DNA of 64,000 nt, from NCBI GenBank assembly GCA_934254985.1, contig CAKQMS010000002.1, forward strand, positions 1 through 64,000, written 5' to 3'. Each line of letters starts with the position of its first letter. The first letter of the stretch is position 1. This stretch comes from an uncultured Prevotella sp. (GTDB lineage Bacteria; Bacteroidota; Bacteroidia; Bacteroidales; Bacteroidaceae). This document shows positions 16,366 to 24,322 of this stretch, in pieces. The position numbers and the translations under genes are program-made. The notes beneath the pieces were generated by a model. That model did no database searches, was not told the DNA's origin, and was given only the letters and a program-made list of their open reading frames with translations.

Positions 16366-18015
16366 CTACTTCCAAAAGATTTTGTCTATAAACTCATATT
16401 TCTTTTCCATCTGAGCGTCTGCCTTCACCTTGGTATCAACATCTATCTGCATTACAGGTGCTACGGCTTTACCATTTATAGCAGGCCACTCAGGCAAGCC
16501 TAAGCCATTAGGGTTGCCAGTCTTTACGAAGTTTACATAATACTGACTAAAGATGTCGCTAACCATATAGTCTTCTGGTTGCCAATCAAAGACACGGTTG
16601 GTAGGCAATGTTGCCATAGCATATTCGATATCTGCAGAATGCACGGCGCCATTGTCTCTACGTACAGGTGCTGCACCTTCTTTAGCATCCACCACTCCAC
16701 CAGCCAAGGCTGCCACCTTGCCCTTGATAGCCATTGCAGGACGAGGATGGCAATAGCGATAGCGATAAACAGGCTGTCCGCCAGTAAGCTTGTGCATGTT
16801 GCCCCATTTCCATGTAGCATAGTCGAGGAACATATCTGACGCAAGGTCTACACCAGGCTGCTCCAAAACATCCTTATCGCTATTGATGCCATACAGGCGG
16901 AATAGCCCATCGATATTTTCTTCGCCAAATAGAGCCTTTGCACCTTCTTTCAAGTTCTCTACCGTAGGCTGTTTTCCGCGTAACACACTCATAGGAGTCA
17001 TCTCCTGATTGTTGCCACCAACGAGCAAAGCCACCTTAGTCTGATTGCCCTTGGCAAACACCTCGGTAGGCTGTTCGGTAAAGAAATAGCCATCTACATT
17101 ATAGACCGGAAGGGCTCTAACGCTTGCCAACTTCAACAGTTCTTCTGCAGGCATAGCACGAAGTTCGTCGAGACATTTCTTGCCTGCATCCTTGCCCACC
17201 TTCTTACCAGTTTTCTTACCTTTTTCTAATAGTATCTTCTGAGCAAGAGCCACGCCCTTGTCTTCAGCTTCTTTCAAGGTTGCAATCTTTTGGAATCCCA
17301 TCACCGAACCGCTCGAGCCCATAGCCTGAGCAAAGAGGCCTTGGCATAGAGGCGACGCCATCAAGGCGCTAACCGACATAGAGCCAGCCGACTCGCCAAC
17401 GATAGTGATGCGGTTTGGATCGCCACCAAAAGCTTCGATATTGTCCTTCACCCATCGTATGGCTGCCACCTGGTCCATGAAACCATAGTTGCCCGAACCT
17501 TTATAATCTGTTTCTTTCGACAGCTGAGGATGAGCAAAATATCCAAATATGCCCTCACGATAGTTGGCTGTGATAGAGATGATGCCCTTGCGAGCCATAG
17601 CGTCGCCAGCATATCGTGCCTCGCTACCGCTACCAGCCATAAGTCCTCCGCCATTAAAATATATCAGCACAGGCAGATGTTCCTTCATGGTCTTGGCTGG
17701 TGTCCATATATTAAGGTATAGGCAATCCTCGCTATTCACCTTGGTTCCGAAGTTCATATCTCCGTATATCGGTTCCTGCATTGGATTTGGTCCATACTCT
17801 TTAGCCTCTCTCACTCCATCCCAATGAGCCGCAGGCTGTGGAGCCTTCCATCTTAGGTTGCCCACAGGAGGCGCAGCAAATGGTACACCTTTGAATACTG
17901 TAATGCCCGAAAGGTCTTTTCCTTCGAGTACACCCTCTGTAGCCTTCACCTGCGTTTGTGCCATCATTCCCATGGCAGGCAGCAACAAGGCTATCGACAA
18001 TAATAATTTCTTCAT
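16366..18015 (-). CDS. Type B carboxylesterase/lipase
   Basis: 549-aa secreted esterase of the alpha/beta-hydrolase carboxylesterase type B family. It has a signal peptide (1-19, ending GMMAQ), the oxyanion-hole region YFNGGGLMAGSG, and the nucleophile elbow GESAGSMSV (Ser about residue 211). The early motif SEDCLYLNIWTP and the catalytic His region NRDNGAVHSADIEYAM are also present. Such enzymes hydrolyse carboxylic esters, often acetyl or feruloyl decorations of plant polysaccharides; the substrate here is not evident. The promoter is supplied by a copy of the dispersed repeat also seen at 7.2 kb. Confidence 0.9.
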   Translation of the reverse strand: MKKLLLSIALLLPAMGMMAQTQVKATEGVLEGKDLSGITVFKGVPFAAPPVGNLRWKAPQPAAHWDGVREAKEYGPNPMQEPIYGDMNFGTKVNSEDCLYLNIWTPAKTMKEHLPVLIYFNGGGLMAGSGSEARYAGDAMARKGIISITANYREGIFGYFAHPQLSKETDYKGSGNYGFMDQVAAIRWVKDNIEAFGGDPNRITIVGESAGSMSVSALMASPLCQGLFAQAMGSSGSVMGFQKIATLKEAEDKGVALAQKILLEKGKKTGKKVGKDAGKKCLDELRAMPAEELLKLASVRALPVYNVDGYFFTEQPTEVFAKGNQTKVALLVGGNNQEMTPMSVLRGKQPTVENLKEGAKALFGEENIDGLFRLYGINSDKDVLEQPGVDLASDMFLDYATWKWGNMHKLTGGQPVYRYRYCHPRPAMAIKGKVAALAGGVVDAKEGAAPVRRDNGAVHSADIEYAMATLPTNRVFDWQPEDYMVSDIFSQYYVNFVKTGNPNGLGLPEWPAINGKAVAPVMQIDVDTKVKADAQMEKKYEFIDKIFWK

Positions 18016-18046
18016 AATTAGTTATAGTTAGGTTTTGTTTTGCGAG

Positions 18047-18116
18047 GATAATGCAAACGAGCGCAATGAAAGCCTGCTTTCAAATTGCCGAGTGCAGCTT
18101 ATCTTCTGCAAAGATA
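18047..18116 (-). repeat. Promoter-bearing repeat upstream of the carboxylesterase
   Basis: On the minus strand this matches the 66-bp variant unit at 7222-7287. It has TATCTTTGCAGAAGATA at 18100-18116, then GCTGCACTCGGCAATTTG, the TTTCATTGCGCTC part, and a degenerate second box nearest the gene. The intact TATCTTTG at 18109-18116 is the likely esterase promoter, about 90 bp upstream of the start. Confidence 0.8.
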
Positions 18117-18199
18117 TGATAAAATACCTCACGCTGCTCTTTTTGCCCCACTCTTTTTTGTGTTATTTTGGTATTTTTATAAGTACTTATTTCCTTTCG

Positions 18200-18283
18200 C
18201 CACACTTTTTCTGACGAATATTTACTCAAACTCCACACTTTTTCTAACGAATAATCACCCAAACTCCACACTTTTTCTAACGA
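18200..18283. repeat. Three 33-bp-periodic repeats
   Basis: CCACACTTTTTCTRACGAA starts at 18200, 18233 and 18266, exactly 33 bp apart. Both the period and the ACACTTTT core match the array in front of ATPase 1 at 13970-14086, although no ATPase gene follows here. Confidence 0.8.
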
Positions 18284-18293
18284 ACACCAAATA

Positions 18294-18328
18294 AAAGGGC
18301 TGCCTTTTGCAATAAAAGACAGCCCTTT
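18294..18328 (-). terminator. Terminator hairpin downstream of ATPase 3
   Basis: AAAGGGCTG (18294-18302) pairs with CAGCCCTTT (18320-18328), with further pairing CTTTT/AAAAG inside. On the minus strand it is followed by TTATTTGG. It would end a transcript from ATPase 3. Confidence 0.6.
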
Positions 18329-18408
18329 ATGATATTCGCCTCTATATAGATAAATGAGGATAGAAAAGCTACACTTAGTATTAAATCATATTTGATTGCA
18401 ATCATATT

Positions 18409-18472
18409 TACATTCGACAGAAAGTAAAAATACGTTTGATAGAAAGCATAGTTACGTTTGCCAGAAAGCATA
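18409..18472 (-). repeat. 22-bp repeat array, three units
   Basis: Units start at 18409, 18431 and 18453. On the minus strand they read TATGCTTTCTGGCAAACGTA, TATGCTTTCTATCAAACGTA and a more diverged copy. The same family occurs on the plus strand at 37988-38139. There are no spacers, so it is not a CRISPR array. Confidence 0.75.
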
Positions 18473-18677
18473 GATTGCGAGAAGCATAGCTTCGGCAACG
18501 AACCAAGCCTATTAACTCATTGAACGAAAGCGACTTACAGCATCACCACGCCTATATTTATCAAATTTTGCTATAAAATATAGTTTTACTTACATTTATT
18601 AAGAAAATCTACTACAAACATCACGACAGTTCTTTTAGTATATTCCAAAGATATGATTATAGACGGAATCAAAAATC

Positions 18678-18704
18678 ATTTAGAAGCTATAGCACAGACG
18701 AAGA
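18678..18704 (-). repeat. Second copy of the porin gene 3' end (27 bp)
   Basis: Identical to 20182-20208, which holds the last codons (LRLCYSF) and stop of the porin gene. It lies 9 bp beyond the ATPase 3 stop in the same orientation, so the two copies bracket the ATPase gene. Confidence 0.9.
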
Positions 18705-18712
18705 TAAAAACA

Positions 18713-20032
18713 TTATAATCTTGGCAACCACGTCCAAATCCATTCTGCTAAAGGTGATGGACAAGCTAACATGCCACAATTATATTGCAGATTGAGGAAA
18801 GAAAAACGTATGCGATGTTTTGGTTTGAAACGGTCATTATAAACTACAATGCTTCGTCCGCTTATGCAATTCTCTGCCTTTACTTCTATTGGAATGATCT
18901 CTGTTTCCCATTGAATAACAAACTCAACTTCCGCTTTACCCTCTGACGACCAATAGTAAGGTAAACCTTCATAATGGGGTAGCAAACTTTGCAAGACAGC
19001 ATTCTCTGCCATAGCACCTTTAAACTCAGTATAGTTGGCTGTAGGGTCTGTAACCACAGTAGCTGAAAGATTTGCCAATTTGCGTAATAAGCCACAGTCG
19101 CTGGCATAGAGTTTGAAAGCATCAGGTTCTTCATAGGCAGCCAAAGGCATGCCAGGCTTGGAAATAGAATTGATACGATATATCATTCCTGCATCTTCCA
19201 ACCATAACAAGGCATCCTCATAGTCTCTGCTTCTTGCTCCTCTCTTCACTATCTTATAAATAAACTTGCGATTTTCCTTTGCTAACTGTGAAGGTAGAGA
19301 GTGCCAAATGGCATGGATGCGAGGAATCTCTCGTGGCTCAGCGTATTTAGCAAAATCAAGCTCGTATAAATCAAGTATTCCTTGCAAGATAGCATCCACT
19401 ATTTGCATACCTTGATTCTCCAACATAGCAACAGTAGCTTCAGGCATTCCACCACATACCATATATCTCTTATATTCAGACTTCAATTTGTCTAATATAA
19501 TCAAAGGTAAATTTTGAGGTTGTTCTATCGTCTCAAGGTATTCAAAAGAAGAAGGGTCGCATGAGCGCAAGAATTCCCTAAAGGTTATAGGATACATTCT
19601 CATCATTTGAACCTTACCTACAGGAACCGTCATTCTACGTCTCTTCACAGCGACACCCAACAACGAGCCAGCTGCGATAATGTGCCACTCGGGTGCATCC
19701 TCACAGAAATACTTCAAGGAGTTGAGAGCTTCCTCGCATTCCTGTATCTCGTCAAATATCAGTAGGGTTTTTCCAGGGATGAGAGGAACCTCGCTATATA
19801 GAGATAACTCTTTGATGATTCGTGCAGGCTCTTTGGATATAGCAAAAACAGATTTCAGCTCTTGCTGTCTATCGAAATCAAACTTTGCAGTATATTCGAA
19901 ACATTCATTTCCGAACTGCTCCATAGCCCAAGTCTTTCCTATTTGCCTGGCTCCTTTCAAGAGTATAGGCTTATGTTTCTCAGCCTTTTTCCACTCTTTG
20001 AATTGCTTAATAATGTCTCTTTCTATCTTCAT
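18713..20032 (-). CDS. AAA+ ATPase with DUF4143 / PD-(D/E)XK-like C-terminus (3)
   Basis: 439-aa ATPase, close in layout to ATPase 1: Walker A GARQIGKT (27-34), Walker B TLLIFDEIQECEEALNSLKYFCED, IIAAGSLLGVAVKRR, and YMVCGGMPEATV in the DUF4143 part. The C-terminal nuclease-like motif reads KAEVEFVIQWETEIIPIEVKAEN, so the usual first Asp is Glu here, which may weaken or abolish metal-dependent cleavage. The gene lies behind the porin gene stop, co-directional, and is followed by a duplicate of the porin gene end. A 34-bp nested dyad sits between its promoter and start. Confidence 0.88.
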   Translation of the reverse strand: MKIERDIIKQFKEWKKAEKHKPILLKGARQIGKTWAMEQFGNECFEYTAKFDFDRQQELKSVFAISKEPARIIKELSLYSEVPLIPGKTLLIFDEIQECEEALNSLKYFCEDAPEWHIIAAGSLLGVAVKRRRMTVPVGKVQMMRMYPITFREFLRSCDPSSFEYLETIEQPQNLPLIILDKLKSEYKRYMVCGGMPEATVAMLENQGMQIVDAILQGILDLYELDFAKYAEPREIPRIHAIWHSLPSQLAKENRKFIYKIVKRGARSRDYEDALLWLEDAGMIYRINSISKPGMPLAAYEEPDAFKLYASDCGLLRKLANLSATVVTDPTANYTEFKGAMAENAVLQSLLPHYEGLPYYWSSEGKAEVEFVIQWETEIIPIEVKAENCISGRSIVVYNDRFKPKHRIRFSFLNLQYNCGMLACPSPLAEWIWTWLPRL

Positions 20033-20049
20033 ACAAATACACTGTTAAC

Positions 20050-20083
20050 TTCGGATTTGTGTCAAACATGACATTTTTCCGAA
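20050..20083. promoter_or_regulatory. 34-bp nested palindrome in the ATPase 3 leader
   Basis: Outer arms TTCGGA (20050-20055) and TCCGAA (20078-20083), inner arms TGTCA (20060-20064) and TGACA (20069-20073), with a 4-nt centre. It lies between a TATCTTTA box at 20095-20102 and the ATPase start codon, so it is either an operator or a leader hairpin. The TCCG arms recall those of the dyads before ATPase 2. Confidence 0.6.
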
Positions 20084-20183
20084 CTTGTCGGGTGTAAAGA
20101 TATACCTTTTTGCTCATATCACCAAATCTTTAGGTGATTATTTTTTAAGACATGCATACATCATGCATACCTTGCTTCAGAAT

Positions 20184-21227
20184 TTAGAAGCTATAGCACA
20201 GACGAAGAGCTGCGGCGGTGAAGTCGCCATCGTCGTTGGAGATATATTGGAAAGAAGGTTGAAGGGAGATAGACTCCGAGAGTTGGCGCTTGAATGTTAG
20301 CTCCAAGGTATATTCCTTGCCCTGCTGATAGCGTGCATATAGACCCGACAAGCCACACTCGTTGTGGCTATCCTTATAGGTGCAGCCTGCAGCTGCATAT
20401 CTGTAGCAACAGCTCTCGCGAGAAGCATTTTCAGAATATTGCAACATGGCGGTAAGGCTCTTGTCGGCTATAGACCATAGCTGTTGCTCGCCATATATCC
20501 ACCAAGCGCAAGTGGTCTTGCTCTTAGCATCATCAGCTGATGAGAGTTCGCCTTGTTCGTCTAAAGGGAACTGACGAGTGTGTATGGCTGCTCCAGCAAA
20601 ATATTGTCCACCCGAATATGCGTATTCCAACTGCGACATATTAAAGACGCCATCCTTCTTTGGTCGCACAAGGAATGGGTTGTCATGACGATTCCATCCA
20701 TTATACCCTACTCCATTATATATGCTGTTTTTGAATGTCCATCCACCTTTAGTAATATCAAAATACAGAGTTAGTCCGGAATAAGGATAGTTGGCAATAG
20801 GATAGCTTGCGGCTATGGTTGGGAATATGCCACACGAACTATTTAGGAATAGCGCCGTAGCATCAGAGGTAAAGAAATCTTCGTTCACATTCCTAACGCC
20901 AACAAATAGATGTCCCTGTTTCCATTCGTGCATATAGCCAAGCACAGCTATAGCTGCCACAAAGTTGTCGGCTTCGATATTCGAAAAGCCTTGCCAATCG
21001 CCAAGTATGCCATCGTTGGATTTAGCCACATGGAGCGTTGCTGCTTCGAATGCGCCTTTACCATTATTCAATGGCAGGTTCATCTCCAATCGAAGCAGAT
21101 TAAGCCAATTAGTATTTTTGTTCATGTCCCATTGCCACTCCGTGGTGTATACGCCTCCAAACTCTTGGGCGTGAGACAGGCTAAAACATGATATACATAT
21201 GATAAATAAAAAAATGCGCTTGATCAT
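20184..21227 (-). CDS. Carbohydrate-porin-like outer-membrane protein (OprB type)
   Basis: 347-aa outer-membrane beta-barrel with a signal peptide (1-20, ending LSHAQ). Its sequence (YTTEWQWDMNKNTNWLNLLRLEMNLP, NIEADNFVAAIAVLGYMHEW, NVNEDFFTSDATALFLNSSCG, YPYSGLTLYFDI) looks like the OprB carbohydrate-selective porin family, ending in a C-terminal Phe (CYSF) as barrels do. It is divergent from a TonB receptor/lipoprotein operon across a 183-bp gap and may share substrates with it. Its last 22 bp and stop are duplicated behind the neighbouring ATPase. Confidence 0.72.
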   Translation of the reverse strand: MIKRIFLFIICISCFSLSHAQEFGGVYTTEWQWDMNKNTNWLNLLRLEMNLPLNNGKGAFEAATLHVAKSNDGILGDWQGFSNIEADNFVAAIAVLGYMHEWKQGHLFVGVRNVNEDFFTSDATALFLNSSCGIFPTIAASYPIANYPYSGLTLYFDITKGGWTFKNSIYNGVGYNGWNRHDNPFLVRPKKDGVFNMSQLEYAYSGGQYFAGAAIHTRQFPLDEQGELSSADDAKSKTTCAWWIYGEQQLWSIADKSLTAMLQYSENASRESCCYRYAAAGCTYKDSHNECGLSGLYARYQQGKEYTLELTFKRQLSESISLQPSFQYISNDDGDFTAAALRLCYSF

Positions 21228-21280
21228 CTATTCTTATGAGTTGTTAACAAAATTGTCTACCTAATACTATCTTTTGGGGA

Positions 21281-21290
21281 TGCAAAGATA
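21281..21290 (-). promoter_or_regulatory. -7 box of the porin gene
   Basis: TATCTTTGCA on the minus strand, about 55 bp upstream of the porin start codon. Confidence 0.6.
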
Positions 21291-21383
21291 CAACTTTTTC
21301 TTCAATTAGAAAAGAAACAAAGATATAACACCTTCGCAACAGCTCATTATCATTATTGTTGCAAGGCTGTAACATAGTAGCCG

Positions 21384-21391
21384 TAACTTTG
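21384..21391 (+). promoter_or_regulatory. -7 box of the TonB receptor operon
   Basis: TAACTTTG, 20-27 bp upstream of the receptor start, with a TTG-containing -33 region at about 21356. Confidence 0.55.
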
Positions 21392-21410
21392 CAACCGTAA
21401 ACAAAACGTA

Positions 21411-24146
21411 ATGATAATGACAAGAAACAAGGTAAAAAGATTGATTGCAATGCTCACATTGACGCTAATGGCGACAATATGTGCACAGGCTGCCGACATT
21501 AGCGGTATCGTTGTCGACAAAGCCAACCAAGAGCCGCTCATTGGAGCTACCGTGATGGCAGGCGACAAGGGCACCACTACAGACATAGATGGCAAATTTG
21601 CTATCAAAGGGATAACTACGAAAAACATACACCTTATTATTAAATATATAGGATACAAAACTGCAGAACTAAACATAGCTACAGCCTCTGCTAAAGACAT
21701 TAAGGTGGAGATGGAAGCCGACGAACAGCAGTTTGGCGAAGTAACCGTAACAGCCATGGCAAACAAAAATAGCGAAATGGCTATGATGGAAATGGCAAGA
21801 GTTAGCAACCAAGTGGTGAACAACATCTCGGCTCAAGAAATAAAGCGCACACAAGACAATAACGCCAGCGAGGTGATAAGACGTATTCCTGGCGTAAGTC
21901 TTATCGAAGACAAATTTGTGATGGTAAGGGGATTGTCGCAAAGATATAATAATGTGTGGATAAATGGTGGTGCTGTGCCAAGTTCAGAGGCTGACTCAAG
22001 AGCTTTCTCGTTCGACATATTGCCAAGTAGCCAAATCGACAACCTCGTGATAGTGAAGTCGCCTTGTGCTGAATATCCAGCCGACTTCACAGGTGGTTTT
22101 ATACAAATCAATACCAAGGATATTCCTGTAAGAAATACTCTCTCTCTTTCATTAGGAGGCAACTGGAATGATGCCACTTGCTTCCGCAATTTCAAGCATG
22201 CCGATCATAGTAGCTCGTTTCCTAATGATGGCAACGTAAGCCTGTTGGGTAGCGGACTACTTAACGATTGGCGTGTGAAAACGAAAACTCCTATTGCAGA
22301 CATAAAGGCTTCTGCCGACTGGAGTCATAAATGGCACATCAACGGCATAAGCGTAGGTATGGTGGGAGCTTTGAATTTCACATCAGAGACTCGCACATAC
22401 AAAGATATGCAAAACAACTTGTTTGGTGTTTATGATATTACAAACGACCGCAGCAACTATCTGCGCCACTCTACAGATAACCAATACAACGACAACAAAC
22501 GCTTTGGTGCTTTGCTCAACCTCGCTTTGCTATCGAAATCTGGCAACAACAAATATGAATTGAAGAATATCTTCAACCGCATAGACAACAACAGATATAC
22601 AGACCGTTCGGGAGTTAACGCACAATCGGACAACGAGATTGGTGCAGAATATTATTATCGTTCACGCATCACCACCAACACTCAGCTAACTGGTAAACAC
22701 ACCTTACCTCACGACTTGTTGGAATGGGATCTCAGTTATTCGTACGCCAACAGACGTATGCCTGACCGCAAACGCTACACCATTGATGATGCATTGGAAC
22801 ATGGAACAATGATTCTTACTGCGGGCAACGAGATAAATCGTGAGTTTACCAAGCTCGACGAACATATCATGTCGGCAAACTTCAACGAGAAACACGACTT
22901 TAAATTCGGCTCCTTTGAGCCTTCGCTCAAGATTGGTGGATATGGCGAATATCGCACTCGTAAATATACAACCCGACAATTTATATACTCTTGGGATATG
23001 GAAGAGAACACGCTTCCTGCCGACTTCCGCAAAATGGATATGACAGAGCTTCTATCTAATCCCGACTACTTTGGCGACGATAAGCTATATCTCTTGGAAG
23101 AACAATGCATGCGCAACAATTATAACGGCAACAACCTATTGGGTGCAGGATATATGGCAGCATCCCTGCCATTCGGTCAACTCAACATATATGCCGGACT
23201 CAGATTTGAATACAACCAGATGGAGCTTGTAACAAATCTGCGCGACGACGTAGAGAGTCACCATAGTCGTTATTATCGCAGTCGCGACCTCTTCCCATCA
23301 ATCAACACGGTATATAGAATCAACTACAAGAATCAGGTTCGCCTCACCTACGGTAAATCAGTAAACCGACCAGAGTTCCGCGAAGTATCGCCTTCAGTAT
23401 ACTATGATTTCGACCTTGCTTCGCATGTACAGGGCAACGTAGACCTCAAGTCATGCTACATTCATAACATTGACTTACGCTACGAGCTATATCCTTCGAA
23501 GAACGAACAGATAACTCTTGCTGCATTCTACAAACGTTTCGACAACCCTATAGAGTGGACATATACCGTAGCAGGAGGAACAAACTTGATTTACTCATAC
23601 GAGAATGCAAAAAGTGCCAACAACTATGGCGTAGAGTTAGACATTCGTAAGAGTCTCGACTTCATCGGATTGAGCAACTTCTCGCTCTCACTAAATGGTG
23701 CTCTCATCCACTCGCGAGTAAACTTTGCTAAAGGCTCACGCAACGAGAATCGTCCTATGCAGGGACAATCGCCATATCTGATTAATGCAGGTCTCTTCTA
23801 CAACAACGAACATCAGCAGTTGGTAGTGTCATTACTCTACAATCGCATAGGAAAGCGCATTATCGGAGTTGGTCGTAGCGAGGGTTCATCAGCAAGCGAA
23901 GACAACGCTCGTGTACCAGATAGCTACGAAATGCCACGCGATGTTGTCGACCTATCGATATCGAAGAAGTTTGGCGACCACCTTGAGATAAAAGCCAACA
24001 TCCGCGATTTGCTTGCACAAAGCGTAAGCTACAAGCAATTCGACGATGTGACACTCAAAAACGGCACATCAAAAGAGGTGAAACAAATAACACATCAATA
24101 CAAGCCTGGTCGCAACATCGGCCTCTCAGCAACTTGGAAATTCTAA
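21411..24146 (+). CDS. TonB-dependent receptor with carboxypeptidase-like domain
   Basis: 911-aa outer-membrane transporter. It has a signal peptide (about 1-27), a CarboxypepD_reg-like domain (about 28-105: ISGIVVDKANQEPLIGATVMAGDKGTTTDIDGKFAIKG) and a plug (about 125-245: VIRRIPGVSLIEDKFVMVRGLSQRYNNVWINGG, GGFIQINTKD). The barrel ends in NIGLSATWKF. A second in-frame ATG two codons on is possible. A beta-helix lipoprotein gene follows 176 bp downstream on the same strand. No SusD is present, so this is a two-component receptor/surface-lipoprotein system for an unknown ligand. Confidence 0.9.
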   Translation: MIMTRNKVKRLIAMLTLTLMATICAQAADISGIVVDKANQEPLIGATVMAGDKGTTTDIDGKFAIKGITTKNIHLIIKYIGYKTAELNIATASAKDIKVEMEADEQQFGEVTVTAMANKNSEMAMMEMARVSNQVVNNISAQEIKRTQDNNASEVIRRIPGVSLIEDKFVMVRGLSQRYNNVWINGGAVPSSEADSRAFSFDILPSSQIDNLVIVKSPCAEYPADFTGGFIQINTKDIPVRNTLSLSLGGNWNDATCFRNFKHADHSSSFPNDGNVSLLGSGLLNDWRVKTKTPIADIKASADWSHKWHINGISVGMVGALNFTSETRTYKDMQNNLFGVYDITNDRSNYLRHSTDNQYNDNKRFGALLNLALLSKSGNNKYELKNIFNRIDNNRYTDRSGVNAQSDNEIGAEYYYRSRITTNTQLTGKHTLPHDLLEWDLSYSYANRRMPDRKRYTIDDALEHGTMILTAGNEINREFTKLDEHIMSANFNEKHDFKFGSFEPSLKIGGYGEYRTRKYTTRQFIYSWDMEENTLPADFRKMDMTELLSNPDYFGDDKLYLLEEQCMRNNYNGNNLLGAGYMAASLPFGQLNIYAGLRFEYNQMELVTNLRDDVESHHSRYYRSRDLFPSINTVYRINYKNQVRLTYGKSVNRPEFREVSPSVYYDFDLASHVQGNVDLKSCYIHNIDLRYELYPSKNEQITLAAFYKRFDNPIEWTYTVAGGTNLIYSYENAKSANNYGVELDIRKSLDFIGLSNFSLSLNGALIHSRVNFAKGSRNENRPMQGQSPYLINAGLFYNNEHQQLVVSLLYNRIGKRIIGVGRSEGSSASEDNARVPDSYEMPRDVVDLSISKKFGDHLEIKANIRDLLAQSVSYKQFDDVTLKNGTSKEVKQITHQYKPGRNIGLSATWKF

Positions 24147-24147
24147 G

Positions 24148-24272
24148 AAAGGTAAAAGAATAAAAAGGGTAAAAGGGTAAAGAGGTAAAAAGGAAAAATG
24201 GTAAAAGCCCACCTTCCTCATTCCTCTTTCCTTGTCCCTCCTTCCTTGTCCGAAGTCGTTTCTACGACTTCG
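24148..24272 (+). promoter_or_regulatory. Purine-rich tract and hairpin between receptor and lipoprotein genes
   Basis: A degenerate GGTAAAA-type tract (24152-24208) directly follows the receptor stop, then comes a hairpin CGAAGTCGT/ACGACTTCG (24251-24272) without a U-run. It could stabilise the upstream mRNA or set the ratio of the two gene products. The same purine tract type lies between the Wzi and lipoprotein genes at about 54.33 kb. Confidence 0.45.
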
Positions 24273-24322
24273 CCCCCAAAAATTAAAAAAAGATAAACAT
24301 CCATTTTCAACAAATATTATTT

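Larger units (their letters stand above)
18678..20208 (-). mobile_element. Candidate single-gene ATPase cassette at the porin gene 3' end
   Basis: About 1.5 kb bounded by perfect 27-bp direct repeats of a host gene's 3' end. It contains one ATPase gene with its own promoter and leader dyad. No transposase or integrase gene lies inside. The porin gene is left intact. A similar arrangement occurs with a different ATPase at 41683-43377. The mechanism is unknown; the call rests on the duplicated ends. Confidence 0.5.
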
